Assembly (NCBI RefSeq): GCF_934372025.1
Contig: NZ_CAKROJ010000044.1
Span: 1 to 19,628 of the forward strand
Origin: an uncultured Blautia sp.
GTDB lineage: Bacteria; Bacillota; Clostridia; Lachnospirales; Lachnospiraceae
Length of the DNA: 19,628 nucleotides
Reading direction: 5' to 3'
The notes under the pieces are model-generated. The model was not told where the DNA came from. It was given only the letters and a program-made list of their open reading frames with translations, and made no database searches. Below are positions 15,391 through 19,628 of the stretch, in pieces (within the stretch, counting starts at the first letter, position 1; the number at the start of each line of letters is the position of its first letter). A program made the translations under genes and the position numbers.

Positions 15391-15419
15391 TTTAACAATT
15401 ATAAATAATATGGTATACT
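15391..15419 (+). promoter_or_regulatory. Promoter of the hicB-like/XRE pair
   Basis: TATACT (15414-15419) with TTAACA (15392-15397, spacer 16) or TTTAAC (15391-15396, spacer 17). A direct repeat of ACAGTT (15363-15378) just upstream could be a regulator site. Confidence 0.5.
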
Positions 15420-15478
15420 AAGAAGCTAGAGAGACTACAACTGTTTTTGAAACATTTTACAAAAGGAGTATATAGATT

Positions 15479-15757
15479 ATGAAATTTATTTATCCTGCGG
15501 TTTTCCGCAAAACTGAAAAAGGCACATACAAAGGATATTTCCCGGATCTGGCAGAATGCTACGGAGAGGGCGATACTCTGGATGAAGCTATTGAAGAGGC
15601 CAACGAAGCCGCTTATAACTGGATTTCTCTGGAACTTGATGAGGATGACTGTCAGCTGCCGCCTGTTTCTGATGAAGATGATCTGGAACTTGAAGATGGT
15701 GATATCGTACGAAATATTTCCGTAAATATCAGATTTTACGAAGGCTGGGATGAATGA
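15479..15757 (+). CDS. HicB-like protein (orphan antitoxin-type fold)
   Basis: A 92-aa acidic protein with the partial RNase H-like HicB fold: MKFIYPAVF, then YKGYFPDLAECYGEGDTL and DEAIEEANEAAYNWI. The C-terminal half is very acidic (DEDDLELEDGD) and there is no added DNA-binding domain. HicB proteins normally neutralise the small HicA RNase toxin, but no HicA-like frame is next to it on either side. The following gene, 51 bp on and in the same direction, encodes an HTH protein, so the two are probably co-transcribed. It may be a solitary HicB with a different role. AAAGGAG lies before the ATG. Confidence 0.8.
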   Translation: MKFIYPAVFRKTEKGTYKGYFPDLAECYGEGDTLDEAIEEANEAAYNWISLELDEDDCQLPPVSDEDDLELEDGDIVRNISVNIRFYEGWDE

Positions 15758-15808
15758 TCTTATTTCAAATATGATCGCAGATACAAAATAATTCCAAGGA
15801 GTTTTTAT

Positions 15809-17281
15809 ATGTCCGTTTTTTCTGATAGACTCAGCCTTTATATTAACCAAAAAGATATCAAGGTTTTCTCGCTGGCAAAATACTGCAGCCTGGACCGTTC
15901 TACCATGTATAAGATCATCAGCGGAAAACGAAATCCACCCTCCCTTGAAGTTCTCAATAAAATTTCTCAATTTATGAATCTGACTCCGACAGAATATCAG
16001 TACCTCCATGAAGGATGGTCTATTGCACAGGTCGGAGAAGAAACCTATTACACGCGCAAAAGTGTCGAAAGCTTCATACGCCAGTTTCCCGAACAGCCGG
16101 CTGCTGAATTTACTGCAACCTGTATTTCTTCGGATTCTCTTTCTGAGTCAGAGCAGGCCGATTGTATTTCTTTAACCTCACCACAGCATATCAATCATTA
16201 TGTTCATCAGATGATACTTGCCGAATCCGGCAAAGATATCGGTGAAATTGCTTTATTTATTCAACCGGATTATAAATTTCTGTTCAGTCTTCTTGCAAGT
16301 CTGAAAGCATCCGGGACACTGAAAATCAATCACATCATATGTGTTGGAACCGAACCGGCCTTTACCAGAGATCATCAGCTTATCAATCTGAAATATCTGC
16401 GCGAGGTTTTCCCCCTTTATATGGCCAGTCTGGATTATTCTCTGTGGTATTATTATGATAGAATCCAGTCACATTATTACAATTTTAACCTTTTCCCATG
16501 CATGATTCTGACCTCAGATGCAGCACTTCTCTGCAATTCTGATTATCAGAACGGGATCTTTTTCAGATCGCCAGACATCATTCAGATGCTCTGGAATCAA
16601 TATCGTTCCTATCAGGAGCAGTGCCGTATATTTTTCAGACCGGCTTCAGTCACTCCCGAAAGCCATACGAATGTTATCAACACCCTGTTTGATTCATCCT
16701 ATAATCAGAATGATCTGATCGGGATTCAGCCAGAGCCATGTCTGACACCATTTTTTACCGGCAGACTTCTCTATGATATATTTAATCACGATCTGCCTCA
16801 GGCAGAAAAAACACTTCAGTTATCTGAGCATGCTTTTCAGATGAATATGAATAAAATTCAAAATCATCAGTTCTGTATCTATTCTACGATGGAAGGACTG
16901 ATGCAGTTTGCCCGGACAGGGATCACTGCTGAGATTCCTGAAATATTCTATCATCCACTGAACCCCGTACAGCGTATTGAAGTTCTTAATGGGGTCCGAG
17001 ACTGTTGTGCTTCCGGTGATTATCGCATGCTTCAGCCACCATTTAACCACCTGCCTCAAAATCTGCATTTTTGTATCCGCGGAACCATAGGCAGTATGAT
17101 TTTCCGAAACAACAGTGGACAGATCATTGTCCTGAATATTGAAGAACCGCGTCTGATCAATATTTTCCGCGATTATCTGGAGAACATGACTTCTTCCTGC
17201 TATTATTCTCCTGAAAAATCCGTTGAAATGATTGATCAGATCATCAAAGAGCTCCGCAGTGATCTGTCTGTTCTTCAGTAA
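15809..17281 (+). CDS. XRE-type helix-turn-helix protein with a large unassigned C-terminal region
   Basis: A 490-aa protein. Residues about 5-65 form a Cro/CI-type HTH (FSLAKYCSLDRSTMYKIISG, then RNPPSLEVLNKISQFMNL). The remaining roughly 420 residues match no family I recognise. They are soluble, rich in aromatics, His and Gln, and have a stretch with alternating hydrophobic pattern around 150-260 (IGEIALFIQPDYKFLFSLL). No signal peptide or membrane segment is evident. It probably senses something through the C-terminal part and controls its own operon. AAGGAG lies 6 bases before the ATG, and a strong terminator follows 20 bases after the stop. Confidence 0.75.
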   Translation: MSVFSDRLSLYINQKDIKVFSLAKYCSLDRSTMYKIISGKRNPPSLEVLNKISQFMNLTPTEYQYLHEGWSIAQVGEETYYTRKSVESFIRQFPEQPAAEFTATCISSDSLSESEQADCISLTSPQHINHYVHQMILAESGKDIGEIALFIQPDYKFLFSLLASLKASGTLKINHIICVGTEPAFTRDHQLINLKYLREVFPLYMASLDYSLWYYYDRIQSHYYNFNLFPCMILTSDAALLCNSDYQNGIFFRSPDIIQMLWNQYRSYQEQCRIFFRPASVTPESHTNVINTLFDSSYNQNDLIGIQPEPCLTPFFTGRLLYDIFNHDLPQAEKTLQLSEHAFQMNMNKIQNHQFCIYSTMEGLMQFARTGITAEIPEIFYHPLNPVQRIEVLNGVRDCCASGDYRMLQPPFNHLPQNLHFCIRGTIGSMIFRNNSGQIIVLNIEEPRLINIFRDYLENMTSSCYYSPEKSVEMIDQIIKELRSDLSVLQ

Positions 17282-17293
17282 TTTTTTGTTACA

Positions 17294-17347
17294 TAAAAAA
17301 TACCCATATGTCTATCGTCCTGAAACAACAGACATATGGGTACTTTT
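17294..17347 (+). terminator. Terminator after the XRE gene
   Basis: A perfect 13-bp stem TACCCATATGTCT/AGACATATGGGTA (17301-17313, 17330-17342), loop of 16, followed by CTTTTTCTTTTT and preceded by six A. It may work in both directions. Confidence 0.92.
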
Positions 17348-17448
17348 TCTTTTTCATACACGCCAAATCATCTCGCTACATGTATTATATAATCCTTTTT
17401 CTGTTTAGCACAAGATGTGGCACGATTTGTGGGCAGACTTTTTTACAA

Positions 17449-17477
17449 TTGACATCCTTTTTATCCTGTGCTATTAT
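17449..17477 (+). promoter_or_regulatory. Promoter of the DUF2798 gene
   Basis: Consensus -35 TTGACA (17449-17454), 17 bases, -10 TATTAT (17472-17477). The leader is about 125 bases; no riboswitch class was recognised in it. Confidence 0.8.
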
Positions 17478-17609
17478 AATCCATGCAAAAATTGAATATG
17501 GTCTAATTGGAAACGCACATTCCCCCTGAATGATTAACGAACAACACATGCTCATGAGATTAACTGTGAACAGTAGTATATCTTTAATCAGAACAAGGAG
17601 GATTTTTTT

Positions 17610-18071
17610 ATGCCCAAAAACAAATTTCAGGAAGTAATTTTCACAATCATTATGGTATTTTTTATGGTTTATGCCATGATCTGTTACAACATCGCACTTA
17701 ACATCGGTGGGATGTCTAATGAAGTATTTCTCGCTGCATTTCATGAACTTGTGATCATGGGACCAATTGCTTTTATTCTTGATTTCTTTATTGTGTCCAA
17801 ACTTGCTTTCATGTGTGCTGCACGTATGGTAGATTTCAGAAGCAGCCATCCATTCAGCAAAATTCTCGCAATCTCTGTACCATCAGTCGCATTCATGTGT
17901 CCACTGATGAGTCTGGCTGCCACAATTCTTTTCAAAAATGCCGGAAATCAGTTTGTTTCTGTATGGCTTCAGACAACAGCTATGAATTTCCCAATGGCGT
18001 TCTTCTGGCAGCTGATCTATGCCGGCCCGATCGTTCGCTTTATTTTCAGACACATCTTCAGAGAAAACTAG
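17610..18071 (+). CDS. DUF2798 family membrane protein
   Basis: A 153-aa integral membrane protein with four predicted hydrophobic segments at about 8-31, 48-70, 84-107 and 120-148. The pattern (first helix FTIIMVFFMVYAMICYN, then HELVIMGPIAFILDF, and MNFPMAFFWQLIYAGPIVR in the last) is that of DUF2798 repeats, two per protein. The function of the family is unknown. It is a single gene with its own promoter, AAGGAGG site and terminator. Confidence 0.82.
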   Translation: MPKNKFQEVIFTIIMVFFMVYAMICYNIALNIGGMSNEVFLAAFHELVIMGPIAFILDFFIVSKLAFMCAARMVDFRSSHPFSKILAISVPSVAFMCPLMSLAATILFKNAGNQFVSVWLQTTAMNFPMAFFWQLIYAGPIVRFIFRHIFREN

Positions 18072-18112
18072 TACATCGCAGCTTCCGCAAAATAATATAA
18101 ATAATCATATAT

Positions 18113-18167
18113 AACAAAAAACTGGTCTACAGCGAGTTTAATGCTCAACTGTACAACCAGTTTTTTT
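18113..18167. terminator. Bidirectional terminator between DUF2798 and H1-like genes
   Basis: AACTGGT-C-TACAG pairs with CTGTA-C-AACCAGTT, flanked by A-run (18115-18120) and T-run (18161-18167). It serves the convergent genes on both sides. Confidence 0.9.
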
Positions 18168-18174
18168 GTTTTTA

Positions 18175-18537
18175 TTAAAGAAGATAGATCGGAAGTTCAT
18201 CTTTGATATGAACCGGGCCATCCGCTTTCTCAGGCTGTGCACCCTTTACAAATGCAGCCTCAAGTTCTTCTGTATTCTGCGGTGTGAGAACAGAAGTCTT
18301 CACTTCTTTCTTTGCAGGAGCTTTCTTAGCTGCCGGTTTCTTTGCTGCTGTTGTTCTCTTTGCAGTGGTTGTCTTCTTTGCTGCTGTTCTCTTTGCAGGA
18401 GCCTTCTTAGCTGCCGGAACTTCCTCTGCTTTTACCGGTTCTTTTACTTCCTCTGCTGGTTTTGTCTCTGCTTTTACCTCTGTTTTTTTAGCATCTGCAT
18501 TCGCTGCACGTAAGATGCTGTCCTTACCTACTGACAC
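18175..18537 (-). CDS. Histone H1-like Lys/Ala-rich protein, putative ParA partner
   Basis: A 120-aa protein in three parts: a short N-terminal segment MSVGKDSILRAANAD, a low-complexity basic stretch (about 17-80) built of AAKKAPAK and AAKKTTTAK type units like eukaryotic and bacterial H1-type tails, and a C-terminal tail ending ELPIYLL. It probably binds DNA without sequence preference. The GTG start at 18537 lies inside the end of the ParA gene (14-base overlap, other frame) with GAGGAGG 9 bases upstream, so translation is coupled to ParA. By analogy with other ParA/MinD systems it may be the partner that links ATPase to cargo or nucleoid. This is inference; no ParB domain is present. Confidence 0.72.
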   Translation of the reverse strand: MSVGKDSILRAANADAKKTEVKAETKPAEEVKEPVKAEEVPAAKKAPAKRTAAKKTTTAKRTTAAKKPAAKKAPAKKEVKTSVLTPQNTEELEAAFVKGAQPEKADGPVHIKDELPIYLL

Positions 18538-19315
18538 GATTCATTACCTCCTCTGCCAATTCTGTATATTCTTTTGCACTTCTGCTGGATTTCTTATATT
18601 CGACCACCGGAATACTATTGTCCTGTGACCATTCTACCGAACTGTCCACACGTATTACATGTTCAAACACATAAATACTCTCCAGCTGATGCAGTGTTTC
18701 CATCGTCTGTTTGAAGTAATTCTTACGGGTATCAACCTTCGTCACAGCAATACCTGAAACCTCAAGTTCCGGTGAAATCTGCTTCACTTCATTCAGAAAT
18801 TCAAACATATTTGCAAGACCAAACATTCCCCATGGACTCGCTTCTACAGGAATGATCACTTTGTCTGAAGCACAAAGTATATTCATCACCCATCCACCAA
18901 GCGTCGGCGGTGCATCGATCAGAATATAGTCATATACTTCTGAATCCTTGATCTTCTGAAGACATTTTCGTAGAATAAACTCTCTCTGCCACTTGGTAAA
19001 AAGCTCATATTCAATTGAACTCATCAGTGTAGAAGACGGAATCAGATCCAGATTTTCATATGGTGTGTGTACAATATAATCTGTCAGATCTTCCTGTTTT
19101 CCAATCGCATGATAAAGATTCTTCTCGCCTGCTGCATGCTCCAGCACCCAGTCTTCCGGGAAGAATGCCAGAGACAGATTCAGCTGCATATCTCCGTCTA
19201 CAAGAAGTACCTTTTTGCCGGCACGCGCCATCGCCGCACCCAGGTTTGAACAGGTGGTGGATTTCCCACTGCCTCCTTTATTATTGGTAAAACAGATCGT
19301 TACAGTTTTTCCCAT
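18524..19315 (-). CDS. ParA/Soj family ATPase
   Basis: A 263-aa deviant-Walker ATPase. The P-loop is NNKGGSGKST (11-20) with the signature Lys13, Walker A' DGDMQLNLS starts at Asp40, and Walker B YDYILIDAPPTLGG has Asp134. Such ATPases bind DNA as ATP dimers and move plasmids, chromosome origins or protein cargo along the nucleoid. No parB or parS is seen in the window, so it is an orphan ParA probably working with the overlapping H1-like gene. GGAGG is 7 bases before the ATG. It is not the canonical chromosomal soj, which sits with spo0J near the origin. Confidence 0.9.
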   Translation of the reverse strand: MGKTVTICFTNNKGGSGKSTTCSNLGAAMARAGKKVLLVDGDMQLNLSLAFFPEDWVLEHAAGEKNLYHAIGKQEDLTDYIVHTPYENLDLIPSSTLMSSIEYELFTKWQREFILRKCLQKIKDSEVYDYILIDAPPTLGGWVMNILCASDKVIIPVEASPWGMFGLANMFEFLNEVKQISPELEVSGIAVTKVDTRKNYFKQTMETLHQLESIYVFEHVIRVDSSVEWSQDNSIPVVEYKKSSRSAKEYTELAEEVMNRVSR

Positions 19316-19351
19316 TGAAACGCCTCCATAATATGTCCTTATCTATGTCAC

Positions 19352-19380
19352 ATTATACGAGATTCAGCCGAAAATGGCAA
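19352..19380 (-). promoter_or_regulatory. Promoter of the ParA/H1-like operon
   Basis: On the minus strand -35 TTGCCA (19380-19375), 17 bases, then a perfect -10 TATAAT (19357-19352). The leader is short, about 30 bases. Confidence 0.8.
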
Positions 19381-19421
19381 TGCCTATTTGTGTGTAAATA
19401 AAATACCGAACCATAAAATTT

Positions 19422-19628
19422 TCAGATTTCAAACACTCTTTTGATACTCTCATAATGGAGAAATTTATCCTCTTCTGCAAAGGCTTTGATCTGTTCCGCA
19501 GTTGCAAACATATAGCCATCAGTTTCCTCTGTCTGAAGCTTCAGATCTTTGTCATCCACATCCATAATGAAACGATATACGTCTACAAAATAATTATCTC
19601 CTTCTCCCGGATTTTCGCGTTTATAGGT
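19422..19628 (-). CDS. NUDIX hydrolase, C-terminal fragment (runs off window)
   Basis: The last 68 codons and stop of a gene entering from the right edge. The frame reads YKRENPGEGDNYFVDVYRF and goes on with TDGYMFATAEQIKAFAEE, ending KRVFEI. The pattern (strand with VYRF, acidic turn, then a GYMFAT-EQI helix) resembles the C-terminal half of NUDIX hydrolases that act on nucleoside diphosphate-linked compounds. The Nudix box itself lies outside the window, so the call is moderate. No clear terminator was found in the 42 bases up to the ParA promoter. Confidence 0.65.
   Translation of the reverse strand, partial: TYKRENPGEGDNYFVDVYRFIMDVDDKDLKLQTEETDGYMFATAEQIKAFAEEDKFLHYESIKRVFEI

Noticed and set aside
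15246..15478. Possible hicA gene upstream of the hicB-like gene
   Set aside because: The stretch is AT-rich with divergent promoters and no frame resembling the HicA dsRBD-like fold (G-x-H-x-x-Y/F pattern).
17385..17849. 154-codon minus-strand frame across the DUF2798 promoter and gene
   Set aside because: Covers a consensus promoter and the start of a clear membrane protein on the other strand; no ribosome binding site or family match.
18300..18420. Short tandem repeats in DNA, considered as a CRISPR or satellite
   Set aside because: The units are irregular and codon-phased (AAKK-type codons), with no spacers; they encode the basic tail.
18284..18628. Plus-strand hydrophobic frame opposite the H1-like gene
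   Set aside because: It is the antisense of the Lys/Ala-rich repeats, which gives artificial Phe/Ala/Val runs. The minus-strand frame has a ribosome binding site and operon context.

Overview
The window looks like chromosomal DNA from a low-to-moderate GC Gram-positive anaerobe of the Clostridia, most likely Lachnospiraceae (Blautia/Ruminococcus/Dorea type). The reasons are strong AGGAGG ribosome binding sites, TTGACA/TATAAT promoters with 17-bp spacers, a T-box and a ZTP riboswitch as control devices, a FucI-type isomerase with DUF4867, and an Rpn-family nuclease gene set in dispersed hairpin repeats. The genus is an inference; no rRNA or other marker gene is present.

Left end (1-5250, all minus strand). 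The first codons of formate-tetrahydrofolate ligase (fhs) are preceded by a ZTP (pfl-motif) riboswitch with an overlapping intrinsic terminator and a consensus promoter. Upstream of that lies a sugar cluster read as araC-type regulator, terminator, DUF4867 protein, FucI/AraA-superfamily isomerase, xylulokinase. It probably converts a pentose or 6-deoxy sugar to a ketose and phosphorylates it under AraC control. The substrate cannot be read from sequence.

Repeat and nuclease island (5339-7405). An Rpn-family PD-(D/E)xK nuclease/putative transposase gene with its own promoter lies between two identical 288-bp direct repeats exactly 1700 bp apart. Each repeat is mostly one imperfect palindrome of about 243 bp, like a MITE or a giant hairpin. 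Each begins at a stop codon: that of the nuclease gene in one copy, that of trpA in the other. Degenerate 80-bp repeats lie beyond each copy, and a 175-bp hairpin-rich insert is present only next to copy 2.

Tryptophan operon (7399-14394, minus strand). The complete biosynthetic operon trpE-G-D-C-F-B-A runs from chorismate to L-tryptophan with tight or overlapping junctions. It has a consensus promoter and a T-box leader whose candidate specifier codon is UGG (Trp). A near-palindrome just after the predicted start site may be a repressor operator.

Right end (14400-19628). A Cof-type HAD phosphatase (minus) is followed by a divergent plus-strand pair, an orphan HicB-like protein and a 490-aa XRE-type HTH protein with a large unassigned C-terminal part. 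Next come a plus-strand DUF2798 membrane protein and, on the minus strand, a two-gene unit of a ParA-type ATPase overlapping a gene for a histone-H1-like Lys/Ala-rich protein. The 3' end of a NUDIX hydrolase gene closes the window. The ParA/H1-like pair and the repeat-flanked Rpn gene are the best candidates for something poorly described.
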